Part shown: one piece after another, positions 11,522-21,878 of the stretch
Layout: the number at the start of each line of letters is the position of its first letter
Numbering within the stretch: the first letter of the stretch is position 1
NCBI GenBank assembly: GCA_964016985.1
Contig: OZ024823.1
Location: forward strand, 128,145,692 to 128,209,691
DNA: 64,000 nucleotides
Origin: Anodontia alba
Taxonomy: Eukaryota; Mollusca; Bivalvia; Lucinida; Lucinidae
Reading direction: 5' to 3'
Translations under genes and position numbers: made by a program
The notes under the pieces: generated by a model
Told to the model about the DNA's origin: nothing
Databases searched by the model: none
Seen by the model: the letters and a program-made list of their open reading frames with translations, nothing else

Positions 11522-11945
11522 ACATTACAGATTAGAAAATGGGAGTCTCAGTTTTATTTAGACTCTTCATAAGCAGTGATGATATTTGCAGCACTGCTTA
11601 CTCCCTCTAGCTTATACATGAGCAGAACTCAATTTTTAAAGATACCACAATGGGCCCAATGATCTAAAAGGGTCTGCACTATGGTGAAGTAAGTCTGATT
11701 TCCAACCAAATGCATTCTATTTTCAAAAGTTCGAAGTCGTTACGTCGGATAAAAGGTGTGTCGAGATTTACATGGACTGCTACACCATCGTGTGCGTCAC
11801 CTATACGATCCCCCGGAAATGGGGCGCGAAATCCCGTTATATCTACATCTGAGATGCATATATTTGGGTTAAACCCTGATTCAGAAATGGATATCAGATC
11901 AAAATGCGATAATTCAGCTTCATGAACATCAATTTTGGACTGCAC
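8680..11945 (-). pseudogene. Non-LTR retrotransposon remnant (endonuclease and reverse transcriptase)
   Basis: The order on the minus strand is endonuclease, linker, reverse transcriptase. At 11945-11680 an APE-type endonuclease fragment shows FDLISISESGFNP and, after frame loss, GVAVHVN and ECIWLEIR. LLGDLNLDM near 11300 matches the GDFN motif. A basic linker (KKHIHERVYKEAKRK) lies near 9985. RT block motifs follow: NYRPISLLS and FERLAF (about 9370-9310), a degraded DISKAFD block near 9115, PQRSILEPLL near 8945 and FADDTSL near 8850. Several frameshifts, stops and poly-A runs (about 9136-9166, 11490-11520) break it. It cannot encode a working protein. The motifs suit the Jockey/CR1-type LINE assemblage; the clade is not resolved. 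Confidence 0.85.
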
Positions 11946-12603
11946 AAAAAGTTAAGAGAAAAGTCCAGGGAGTGCCACAATCACAAGCCGAAGCCCCTCG
12001 CGGAAGATGTTCTGCTAGAATAAAACTTAATTTCAGATGACAAGTCCTGTAAAATTCGGTGTTAGTTCTACCCTTTGTTGCTTTGTGGTTTATTCTACGA
12101 GGCGATTTGTTTAAATCTTGCCGTGTGTTATTTTGTGCTAGTGTTTTTAGTCATTTTAGTATTGCGATTTTTTCACTTGAGGAAGAGAGAGCTAATCTTA
12201 CTGCTTTTCTAACGTTTGTTCCATTTGCGCTTGTTTAGTTATGTCGGTTTCTTCTTCCTCTTGGTGTCGGGGAAGGGCTGCGGCTTGTGACTGTGGCATA
12301 CCTGGACTTTTTTCTTACATTTTACAGAACATAATTACGCAGTTGAAGTATGGTTGCAGCTTGAAACTTACTTAAACATAAAAGCTTCAATGTCATACAA
12401 ATAAGTAAATGTGTGCCATGTGCATTTTTAGCAGTTACCCGCTGTTTTTCTCAGCAAATCTGACATTTCAGTTACGAGCTGTTATTAGCCGTGGAGTGTG
12501 TTTCTTAGGGTACCCATGTGTTCAGACGTGAATTTATTCAAAACCGTCTATTTAAGCAAGGGACAGATAAAGGGGGATATGTACCTTATGTACAACAGTC
12601 ATG
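11946..12603. other. Probable 5' remnant of the LINE, otherwise featureless
   Basis: It lies upstream of the endonuclease on the minus strand and may be the decayed 5' part of the element, but no conserved ORF1 motif is readable. Confidence 0.3.
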
Positions 12604-12828
12604 TCTTTCGTGGAGATTGATCATAAAATAGTTTCTACGGTCATTCTCTCCCTTCCGGTGACTCAAGAAGAGCATTTGTCAGTTTCTGACGAAAGAATGT
12701 GCACAATACTGGTTAACCGCTTAGAGGTTTAAGCCTGCCAAGTAAACGTGTGGTTAGGTAAACTGACCGCACTCGATATGACCCTATTGGGTTGACTGGG
12801 CCATAAAACCTCAACACAAACAAACAAC
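12604..12828 (+). mobile_element. SINE, 5'-truncated copy
   Basis: It matches the body and tail of the 6472 SINE from TCTTTCGTGGAGATTGATCA to CAACACAAACAAACAA, but lacks the tRNA head. 5' truncation is usual for retrotransposed copies. Confidence 0.85.
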
Positions 12829-12929
12829 AGTCATGTCCTAGGTAATAATTGTGCATAATATTATGAGATTCCATGCGTTGGCAGTCCTATGTACATTCAC
12901 TATAGGCTGGAGCTCCCCGTTTGTACTAG

Positions 12930-13260
12930 ACATGGGTAGTTCGAGTAACTGAGTGTTAATCATAGCACCAGGTCGGGAGGCAAATTGGCATAATTTAGGA
13001 ATGTCTTTTCGATCTTCTATAAAATAGCGGTGTGTTGAGTGTACGCATTAGAACTACCTTGATGAGACAATTCCAATGAGTAGACAGAACATACATTTTC
13101 ATGATAAACGTAGAAACTTTCTTGTAATATTAAAAAAAAATCAGTTTCCTTGAGCTATCTGAAGTATTACATCAGGGCTGAAAAACGGGTTCGAATTAGT
13201 CGTGGTAAACGAGCCATCGGTGTTCGAGTTATTAAGGTTTAACTGTTTGTAAGATGTTTT
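12930..13260 (+). repeat. Dispersed repeat family B
   Basis: It shares, in order, AGGTCGGGAGGCAAATT, a degenerate hairpin near 13036-13090, CTTGAGCTATCTGAAG and CGAGCCATCGGTGTTCG with sequence at 19440-19690 and 33530-33780, and partly at 24500-24620 and 60560-61060. It carries a decayed version of the MITE-A hairpin core. Confidence 0.55.
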
Positions 13261-13297
13261 ACGACATATATCGCGAAAAGAGACAATATATATATAT

Positions 13298-13573
13298 ATC
13301 ACGAAATCATGCCTATATAACTTTGACCCCCTTAACCCCACTTTTATATAGAAAAAACTTGGGTTTACAGGGGTACACATTATTTTTCCTATTTCTGCTT
13401 AAAACATAGATTGTGGATACTTGTTAGAACTGCCTCGTCGAGGCGATTCTAACGAATACCCACAATCTATGTTGTGAACAGAAAAAAAAATATCAAGTTT
13501 TTTTTTATCTGAAAATTTTTATTTTTTGGTGGTGAAATTTTCAGTATATTTGAATAGGCGTGTTTTCGTAATG
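13298..13573 (-). mobile_element. MITE-A copy 5
   Basis: The termini ATCACGAAATCATGCC and GCGTGTTTTCGTAATG are intact. The hairpin at about 13403-13472 has several mismatches. Confidence 0.85.
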
Positions 13574-13735
13574 ATTATTTTTACGACAACTTATCGCTAA
13601 AAGAGACAACACAATATCTAATAAAAAAAGTGAATTACCATAAAAATAAAGATCCAGAACATAAGAGAGTATTTATTGTACAGAAATAATTGTGTTTGTC
13701 GAGCAAAGAATATCTTCTTAATTAACAAGTAAATT

Positions 13736-13893
13736 ATTCCGAACCGTGCTCAAATGCCCCAGATAAAACACAGTTGAGTTTGGAATGTGCCCATTTAAAC
13801 ACTCGCTCGATGCGCTCGCTCGTGCTCAAATGGCTACAACCCAAACTCAACTGTGCTTTATCTGGGGCATTTGAGCACGGCTCGGAATAATTT
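13736..13893. repeat. Large imperfect inverted repeat
   Basis: The arms of ~50 bp read CCGTGCTCAAATGCCCCAGA with GTTGAGTTTGG, and the inverse CCAAACTCAACTGTG with TCTGGGGCATTTGAGCACGG. They flank a CGCTCGATGCGCTCGCTCG loop. A fragment (CTATGCTCAAATGCCTTAGA) recurs near 14485, so this is a dispersed foldback repeat. Confidence 0.7.
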
Positions 13894-13899
13894 ATTTCG

Positions 13900-14882
13900 T
13901 TTCTAACACCCCTCATTTTTTTTTTTTTTTTTTTTTTTTTTTCATAAATGTGATTTTTATTATTATTTTTATTACCTGACTTCCCCTTTGGTAGTTTAAG
14001 CATTACGTCACACGGTTACGTAGTAACAACGTTCAATGACGAATATTAAAAATGGCGGATACCATACGTATCAGCTGACGATGTGAAGTATAAAAACTTG
14101 TATCCCGTGTTCATGAAAAAGTAGCAAAACGTATGAAATTGGAGTGCCGCGCAATCGTTCTAAGAAGGGCAGATACAAAATAGCAAAATAAGAATGTTAA
14201 CCGACATTTTTGTTTTGGAACATGTCAACAAATATACACGGTGGAAACAAGACGTAAAACGAATGTGTTTGATAGGTATAACCTGTAGAGGAACTAATCA
14301 TGTAAAAAAAAAAAGTCAGAGAACTGCAATGTTCATGGATCACTTTCTGTCTTACAAATATAATTTATTATGTATATGAATGTTTCGACAATATTGTAAG
14401 CTAGCGTCCACAGTTACCAGGGCGCAACTTTCGCAACAGTAATATGATTGGTTTCACGTTGATAGCGCGCGCGACGAAATTCCTATGCTCAAATGCCTTA
14501 GATAAAGCATGGCTAGAAATTGTTAACATTGTTAATAAATAGTTGAATAGTTTAGCCATTTTTCTGTAGGAGTATCTTAATAACATAGCCTATAACATGG
14601 ACTGTTCCAATATATGACGTGGAGAGACTTTATTCTGTCTTATATAACCTAGTGTTGTTGTCGGTGTCGGCTTTGGCATCAACAAATGTTAATGTTTTAC
14701 GTTGAACATCTGAAGTCGTAGTATCAAAACCCTTCGGTGGATTTTGCTAAAAGGTAGCCTGTTGGTAGAGATAGTGGTGTATAGTTGTTATACTGCACCA
14801 CCTTTAACCCTATCCTTGAAATCAAATCAAGGTCAAGCCCTCACAATTTTCTTGTTTAACATTTTTAAGATCTATAGCCATT
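13900..14882. other. No gene; poly-T tract
   Basis: Poly-T at about 13917-13942. ORFs of up to 89 codons read on either strand are repeat or AT-rich artefacts. No domains are seen. Confidence 0.4.
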
Positions 14883-15160
14883 CATTACGAAAACACACCT
14901 ATTGAAATATATAGAAAATTTCACCTCCAAAAACCGAAATTTTTTCAGGTAAAAACCTCTGATATTTTTCGTATTTCTGCTCAAAACATAGATTTGGGTA
15001 CTCGTTAGAACCGCCTCGGCGAGGCGGTTCTAACGAGTATCCACAATCTATGTTTTGAGCAGAAATCAGAAAACTAATGTATACCCCTGTAAACCCCAGT
15101 TTTACTATATAAAAGTGGGGTTTAAGGGGGTCAAAATTATATAGGTATGTTTTCGTGATG
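14883..15160 (+). mobile_element. MITE-A copy 6
   Basis: CATTACGAAAACACACC to GTATGTTTTCGTGATG, complete. Hairpin at 14985-15055. Confidence 0.9.
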
Positions 15161-15339
15161 CCTCGTGGTCGACGTCTTAGAATTTCCATGTTGTAACTTT
15201 TTTTTATAGATGAGTATCTCCTGAATGCTTGACGGGTTCTGTTGATACGCCGAGTGATGTTTGAGACTGGTTCAAAGTCTTGTTCTTTGCAATTATAAAG
15301 ACAAGTTCCGTGATTCTGTGTACAGTTCATTGATCCCAT
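15161..15339 (-). other. Short unrecognised minus-strand ORF
   Basis: From an ATG at 15339 about 60 non-repetitive codons run before entering MITE-A copy 6. The peptide has NITRRINRTRQAFRR and several cysteines near its start. It matches no family I know and has no convincing splice sites. It could be a gene or exon fragment broken by the MITE, or chance. Confidence 0.2.
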
Positions 15340-15477
15340 ATTTACACTAAATGTACCACGTGAAGTGAAAAGATGCCTTCGAATTTGCGCAAAACTTTAT
15401 ATTCAGATCATCCGACGCATGCGCAATTATCAACAGTGCTTTTGCTCTCTATTCACACATTCTGTAGCAGCCAACGA

Positions 15478-15565
15478 TTCTGTAAGCGGACAAGGAAGGC
15501 CCGGATCAGACTGCGCGTATGCGCAGGCTGATCTGGGCCTTCGATGTCCGCATATGCCTGAAGAT
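15478..15565. repeat. Foldback repeat of the GCGCCCAG family (core only)
   Basis: AAGGCCCGGATCAGACTGCG and its inverse CGCAGGCTGATCTGGGCCTT form a 25-bp-arm hairpin, the core of the dispersed family. Confidence 0.6.
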
Positions 15566-15728
15566 ACATGTTCGCATGGCGCGGCCATAATATTGAGACA
15601 CCACTTCTTACCATACTTACCTTAAATTTTGACATGTCCATTTTTTGCCAGTCCCATTTTTTTCTTGGTATTCTAAATATCTCCAGATATTAGGGGTTAC
15701 CAGCATAGTATTTTTCTTATTTCACCAC

Positions 15729-15798
15729 AAAAATAGGTTGTGGTACTCATTAGAAGCGCCTCGCCGAGGCGCTTCTAATGAGTACCACAACCTATTTT
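15729..15798. repeat. Hairpin with a variant MITE-A core
   Basis: Nearly perfect 33-bp arms read AATAGGTTGTGGTACTCATT and AGAAGCGCCTCG, then the inverse. The flanks do not match MITE-A, so this is a different element carrying the same TACTCATTAGAANCGCCTCG core. Downstream (about 15868-15960) is a fragment resembling the CTTACTAAGACCATC repeat near 55570. Confidence 0.75.
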
Positions 15799-16373
15799 TT
15801 GCGGCGATATAAAAAAAAAATATCAGTATTTTTTGGTTGAAAAAAGCACCTTATCTGGAGCTGTGTTCTATATTCAATACTAAGACCATCCCACTAATAA
15901 GACCGTTTTTAGATAGTACCAAGGGTGATCTAAGAAGTGGATTTTTTACTGTATTTATAATGCAAGAAATAAACAAGCCATCTTTATTGGAAATTTTATT
16001 TATAGAAAATAGATTGACAACATTTACCCTAAATATTCTGACACTTGATTCCTTATCATTTAACATATTTGACCTATAAATTGAATTAGCATTGGAGCTT
16101 TAAAAAATGCGGGATGAACAGCAAATTATGTGGACCCAGATGGGACGCCACAGGGTGGGGCATCTATCATGGGTCTACACTGTTTGCTCAGACGTGTCTG
16201 AATATTTAGGGTGGAGATGATAAATAGTCCATGTAAGTATATTTGCTACAGTGCTTAGTTTAGTTTAATGATGTTTATTGCAAGTATAAAATGCAAGGGG
16301 TTGGGCCACAAGTTCTCATAACATTAGTTACGGCCCTCCCCCTACAATGAAAACATAGCGTGAAATTACAGTG

Positions 16374-16515
<142 letters not shown>

Positions 16516-16773
16516 AGTGTTTTGTTAAATATCTAAGTCTATTCATCTAATCAAATCGAAATCTCGAATGTTTATTGAACAATAAATTTGGGTATGTTAA
16601 GTACTTTTGGATTGCGCCAAAACGTAAGAAAATTGCCTTTACCGTGGATGTATATGGAACTCTGCGGGTTTTTAACAATCTAAAAACGCCTGATGATTGT
16701 GTTTTTGTTTATCCACGAAAACACGTGCTATGTACGTCTCAGACGCGCTTTAATGGATAAGTGTACCGACAGC

Positions 16774-17029
16774 CATCACAAAAACATGCCTGTATAATAT
16801 TGACCTCCTTAAACCCCACTTTTATATAGTAAAACTGGGATTTACATGGGTATACATTATTTTTCTTGTTTCTGCTCAAAAACATAGATTATGTCGAGGC
16901 AGTTCTAACGAGTACCCACAATCTATGTTTTGAGCAGAAATATGAAAAATATCAGAACTTTTATCTGAAATTTTTCAGTTTTTGGTGGTTTAATTTTCAG
17001 TATATTTGAATAGGCTTGTTTTCGTAATG
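16774..17029 (-). mobile_element. MITE-A copy 7 (hairpin arm deleted)
   Basis: The termini are intact, but one hairpin arm is reduced to CATAGATTATGTCGAGGC. The other arm is complete, so a deletion removed about 25 bp of the palindrome. Confidence 0.85.
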
Positions 17030-17189
17030 ATAAGTTTCATGGAGAAACGAGAAAAGTATTTATCTGCATATTTTGAAGCTATATATACAGGTGTATAAAG
17101 GCAATAAATGTTCAGCCTGCACATTAGCAAAGCTCGATCAGGATCTTCATTGCCAGCTTATCGAATCATAAGCTACTATAGAATATATC

Positions 17190-17400
17190 AATCCCCTTGG
17201 TAAATTCATCAGAAAATGACTGCCAATTAATGGTATTTTTCTTGCTTTTCCAAGAAAATAGGATTTGAAATTAAATGCAAATTGTTTTCATTGCAGACAA
17301 TTTGCATTAAATGCCAAATCCTTTTTTCTTTGAAAAGCAAGAACAATATTTCAAAATGTCAATGTTGACATTTTACCTAGCAAGCTAAGCATTAATGAAA
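17190..17400. repeat. Palindromic repeat of the TTAA/ATGTCA family
   Basis: Inverted segments are TTTTTCTTGCTTTTCCAAG with ATGCAAATTGTTTTC, and the inverse GACAATTTGCATTAAATG with TTTGAAAAGCAAGAA. The layout is the same as at 612 and 49776. Confidence 0.5.
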
Positions 17401-17594
17401 AGAAAACGTCAGGAACATATTTTCTAAGATGCGCAGCACATAACATATAGCCTAAAATCAATGTTTGCACATGACATAATGTCCCTTTTCTCAAGTTACG
17501 GCACCAAATTTTTGTTCTTGTTGTTTGAAGTATCTGACAGGACAGGGCTTCGCAGGCTGATCTTATCCGTACACAGAACTCCAAATGAAAAGAG

Positions 17595-17880
17595 TTTGTG
17601 TTGTTTGTGTTAGGGTTTTACGGCCCAGTCAAGCCAATGGGGTCATGTCGAAGGCGGTCAGTTAACCTTTCCACACTTTTACTTGGCAGGCTTAGTCCTC
17701 TGAGCTATTAAACAGTATTGTGCACATGTTCTAGCCAAAAGCTAGCAACTAATCTTCTTAAATCAGCGGAATGAGAAAATATTTCATGATCAATTTCCAC
17801 GAAAGATTGTTGCCGACCCGGCGGGATCAAACTCGCAACCTCCTGATCTATAGTCGGACGCGCAACTGAGCCAGTCGAGA
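17595..17880 (-). mobile_element. SINE, near full-length, minus strand
   Basis: It is the reverse complement of the 6472 SINE: the tail at 17595 (TTTGTGTTGTTTGTGTTAGG), the body, the B-box region near 17825 and the A-box region (GCGCAACTGAGCCAGTCGAG) ending at 17880. Confidence 0.85.
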
Positions 17881-18416
17881 TAAAAGCGAGTTAAGGGTAA
17901 TTCAACATTGATTTTTTGGAATTCAACACTGAAAATACAGTTAAGGGCGTGTGTGTGTGGATGGGGGGTAAGGGAATAGCAATTGCAATTTATGATTTTT
18001 CATTACACTGAAAAATGATTTTTGTAGGAAAATGATTACAGTGAAGTCACAATCTCTCAAAATCAAAAGGACAAGAATTTTCAGTGAGATAACAGTAGTT
18101 TAAGATTACTGCAGTAAGAATGTTAATATCATAAAGCAAAACTGACCCAACATTATTCAAAACTGAGTTTGACTTAAGCAGTAGTGTGAGTTATCAGTGT
18201 TTGAGACAGCGAGTCAACTGTGTTGTCAAGGTAATTTACGTGGGTTTGTCCATGCCTTATGCATATTTTAGACAACAGTCATGTTTCACACAGACACTTT
18301 TTTCCTAACATATTTTCCCTGCACATTGTCTGTACATGTACATTGTAGATAGTTTGTATGGCCGGGAAATTAAGATCGAAAATACGGGTATTTCAGCATT
18401 ATTTGTGAGTAATAAA
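17881..18416. other. No recognisable feature
   Basis: Region downstream of the minus-strand gene. I found no clear minus-strand AATAAA between 18000 and 18747, so the 3' end of that transcript is not placed. Confidence 0.4.
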
Positions 18417-18632
18417 ACGTACCTTCGGACATGTGCGCCCAGCATAGATTCAGATCAGCCTGCGCATTCGCGCAGTCTGATCAGAATCTTCACTGGGCGC
18501 ATTTTTGGGTAGACAAGGATGCAAACTTTCTTCAAGCGGACAACGAAGACTCTGATTAGACTGCGCCACTGTGCAGGCTGATTAGAGTCATCGTTGGGCG
18601 CACATATCCGAAGATATGTTCTCTGAAGTTTC
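18417..18632. repeat. Foldback repeat of the GCGCCCAG family, full copy
   Basis: AACGTACCTTCGGACATGTG opens and CACATATCCGAAGATATG closes as the inverse. Inside are two hairpins with GCGCATTCGCGCAGTCTGAT and GCAGGCTGATTAGAGTC. It lies in the presumed 3' flank of the gene, about 115 bp past the stop codon. Confidence 0.75.
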
Positions 18633-18747
18633 GGCTCTTATATCTAGAAGCTGAGAGTAAAATCCTCATGGCACAAAACCCGTATCTGGAGCAGTGCGTT
18701 CACGTTCGCCTAGGTATCCCCAGGGTACCATTTTCCGTATAGGTTCG

Positions 18748-18935
18748 TCATTGAGCGGGTACAGTGCAGTTAAATTGACACTCCTGTGCCATCTGATTCC
18801 AGAATTGATTAGGATTTGTACAGTTGAGTTGCGATGCTGTTAACTCTCCCGCACCAGTACAAAAGAAGTATCTCCTACTGCATGCCTCGCAAGGGTCGTT
18901 GAAGAAAGTAAGAGATGTTGTACCCACGCACGAAA
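18748..18935 (-). CDS. Exon 5: CBM14-like chitin-binding domain and stop
   Basis: This terminal exon of the five-exon minus-strand gene encodes residues 361-422 and ends at TGA (18750-18748). Its acceptor is TATTATTTCAG, in phase 1, matching the phase left by exon 4. The cysteine pattern SC, PCEAC, FFC, NC, EC, C with an aromatic RYFFC block fits chitin-binding type-2 (peritrophin-A/CBM14) modules, which bind chitin outside the cell. It is about 73% identical to the plus-strand exon at 433-611. An upstream in-frame extension to about 19020 exists (SSHKLEDRFCPCSSQ), but the paralogue's exon starts at the equivalent of 18935, so that boundary is preferred. The start of the intron side is MITE-A copy 8, only ~100 bp away. 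Confidence 0.85.
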
Positions 18936-19038
18936 CTGAAATAATACACACATTTGCCTGAGAGCTACATGGACAAAACCTGTCTTCAAGCTTATGTGAA
19001 CTACACATGCCTGGAACAAATGAAAGCCTTATGCACAC

Positions 19039-19315
19039 CATTACGAAAACATGCCTATTCAAATATATAGAAAATTTCACCTCCAAAAACTGAAATTTTT
19101 CAGATAAAAAAACTGATATTTTTCATATTTCTGCTTAAAACATAGATTGTGGGTACTCGTTAGAACCGCCTCGGAGAGGCGGTTCTAACGAGTACCCACA
19201 ATCTATGTTTTGAGCAGAAATAAGAAAAATAATTTATACCCCTGTAAATCCCAGTTTTACTACATAAAAGTGGGGTTTAAGGGGGTCAAAATTATATAGG
19301 CATGTTTTCCTGATG
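19039..19315 (+). mobile_element. MITE-A copy 8
   Basis: CATTACGAAAACATGCC to GCATGTTTTCCTGATG. Hairpin at 19138-19210. It lies in intron 4 near the acceptor of exon 5. Confidence 0.9.
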
Positions 19316-19439
19316 CTGTGTTCTGTTCATGTGCAGCTCACTGTTATATGAGGGCGAGTCAAGATCTTACTTCCATTTGAGATAGCTCTCTTCTTTTTCT
19401 ATGTATAGTTGGGCTTGAACATTTTAGAGATCATATGAA

Positions 19440-19690
19440 TTTGCTCTGGACATGATAGTTTGGCCCACTGGGGGTTAATCATACCGCTAGATCAGGAGGC
19501 AAATGAGGGCAATTTAGGATTATTTTTTTATCTGTAAAGTAACTGTATGTCGAGTGTAGTCATTAGAATCACCTCAATGATGCGATTCTAAAAAAGACAC
19601 ACAACATACATTTTCATGCCAGAAATGAGAAAACTTCTCTCAAATATCCCTAAATATTTGATTTCTTGAGATATAAGAAGAATTTCCTAC
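19440..19690 (+). repeat. Dispersed repeat family B
   Basis: AGATCAGGAGGCAAATGAGG, the degenerate hairpin at about 19550-19600 and CTTGAGATATAAGAAG match the 12930 and 33530 copies in order. Confidence 0.5.
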
Positions 19691-20561
19691 GGACTGCAGA
19701 ACAAAACAAGAGCTGTCACTTGACAGCATAGCTCGCCTGTTTGCGCCCTATCTACCTATGATTTCACATTCACGTCAAAAGGTGTATTTGTACCATGATT
19801 CTATTCCAAATGCAATACGTTTTGTAAGTCTAAATATAAATCACACATCCCTTTATAAATTTTAATGCAAACCTATGTGTTACATGGAACACTGACCTAC
19901 TGTGCTTTCAACATCTTTCAGAAAGTCGTTTTTTGCTTGCCGCTTTTCACAAAAGAAGTACATTTGCAAACTTTTGTCATGATTTAATGCAAAACCATTT
20001 GTCGTAATTACCTATGTACAAAAAGTTTTATTCTAGGCATTGTTTTTTTAAAAAAAATTTTCCCATAGTAAAAATGAAGCCAAATCGTGCAGAAATCTGT
20101 AGGGTAGGTAACTTGGAGCCAGATTTTCAACAAGTTTCCCTTGTTCAAATTTTCTGAAATTTTCACATTATTGTTGTGAAACATCAATAATTCAAATTCA
20201 GCAAAGAAAAATAAAAAATATTATCTTAGACAAAAATTCAAAAATATCACTTTACTATAGAAAATGCATAGGTCAGACCAACTTTTTATCGTAAATTTAA
20301 TTTTAGTGTAAATATTTGAAAACAAAACATAGAAACAGAAAAGACGAATGGTTTCTGATAAGATATGGTCAGTCAGAACAAAACATTTTTATCTAAAATA
20401 AAACGCCAAGCAAAAAACGTCTTTCCTAGAGATGTTGAAAGGACAGTAGATATATTTTGAGGTTGATCATCGCATCACTTGGAACTAAAATTCCTAGTAT
20501 GACATTTCTCCATCAAACAGTCTTCCAGTTCGTAGGCATAATCACTGAACGATGAAATATA

Positions 20562-21878
20562 CGAGGGATGTTCGAAATGAATTGCTTATTGTCCTCTAGC
20601 TCGATATCCACGTGTGGCACGATAAAAACCAATACGTGCCTGTATAGGGCTATTCAATATCTACACAATGATGTATAAATGTACATGTTAGACTAAGTGT
20701 AAGACATAAAATTTGTCATTTGAATACACGCAGTCACTGACCACTGCAGTAAAAATGGTTGGTAGAAGCGTTGACAAAAAAGATGAAATACGGACTTACA
20801 TCAAAGCTCGCTCAAAACTTGGTTGTTCTTTGAAGAAGCTGATGACTGAAATTTCTACTGCTTTTTTCTACTCTTATGACACAGTTCGGCGGTGGAAAAA
20901 GAAATTTGAGTCTGGTGTAGAGTCCATCAAAAATGCACCGAAATCAAGTAGGCCAAAATCTGCATCTCGTAAAGAAATCGTTTCCAAAATAAAGGAAATC
21001 ATTGAAGGAGATGTCAGATTTACAGTTCGTGATCTTGCACGAAAGGTAGGCATATCACTATCAACGGTTCGTCTTATTTTGAAGAAGCATTTGAAAGTCA
21101 GAAAGATTTCTGCTAGATGGGTGCCACATCTGTTGACTGACGAGCAAAAGAGGCAACGGGTTTAAATGGCCAAAAAGCTGCTTCAAATGTTTCCAAAATA
21201 TGACAAAAAGCAGTTTGCCAATGTTGTCACAGGTGACGAAACCTGGGTCCATTATTTTGAGCCCGTCAGAAAGGTTAGCAATAAGATCTGGGCCACTAAA
21301 CACAGCAAACGCCCAATAATTGCCAAACGTTCTTTGAGTATAAAGAAGGTTTTGTATGCAATCTTCTTCTCTGGTGAAGGAGTCGCAATAAAAGTGCCAG
21401 TGAAAAAGGGCAAAAGCATCTCCGGAAAGTACTACAAAGCCGTAGTACTGAAGAAACTAAATAAGTATTATCAGAAATGACGCCCTGCCACTGGTTTTAA
21501 ACATGTCCGTCTTCTGCATGACAATGCTCCAGCTCATATCTCCGCAATAGTTACGGCGTTTTTGAAGAAAGAAAAAGTAACTGTTTTGCCTCACCCCCCG
21601 TATTCCCCAGACCTTGCCCCATGTGATTTCTTTTTGTTCATTCCTTGCTGGGCGGAAATACCAGTCCCGACAGGCACTTGGATCTGCCATTCATCAGTAC
21701 CTTCTTACTGTGCCCAAATCAGCGTACCGTGACGCCTTCAAGAAGTGGATACATCGGCTGAAATTTTGCATTTCTAGCCACGGGGAGTACTTCGAGTGCA
21801 TGAAATAAGTACTTTTGGGCTAACTTGAAATTTGAAGTCTCCAGATAGAAATAAGCAATTCATTTCGAACATCCCTCG
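20562..21878 (+). mobile_element. mariner element (1,317 bp) inserted in the satellite
   Basis: Terminal inverted repeats of about 28 bp start CGAGGGATGTTCGAAATGAA and end as the inverse, flanked by TA duplications (20560-20561, 21879-21880). Length, TA target and transposase all fit the mariner family. Satellite sequence resumes on both sides (GATGAAATAT before, GGTTACACTGA after). Confidence 0.95.
20755..21808 (+). pseudogene. mariner transposase, inactivated
   Basis: The transposase would cut and paste the element using an N-terminal helix-turn-helix domain and a C-terminal DDD domain. An N-terminal HTH (about 20755-21160) precedes the catalytic part: D in TGDETWVHYF, D in LLHDNAPAH and D in YSPDLAPCDFF, with 34 residues between the last two, the D34D signature of mariner. 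Two in-frame stops break it (TAA 21163-21165, TGA 21478-21480), and a frameshift near 21640-21660 shifts the C-terminus to another frame, where it ends at 21808. ATG at 20755 is the likely original start. No functional protein is expected. Confidence 0.9.

Noticed and set aside
18936..19020. 5' extension of exon 5 adding SSHKLEDRFCPCSSQANVC
   Set aside because: The paralogous exon at 433 starts at the equivalent of 18935, and the acceptor there has the right phase and pyrimidine tract. An extended isoform is possible but not supported.
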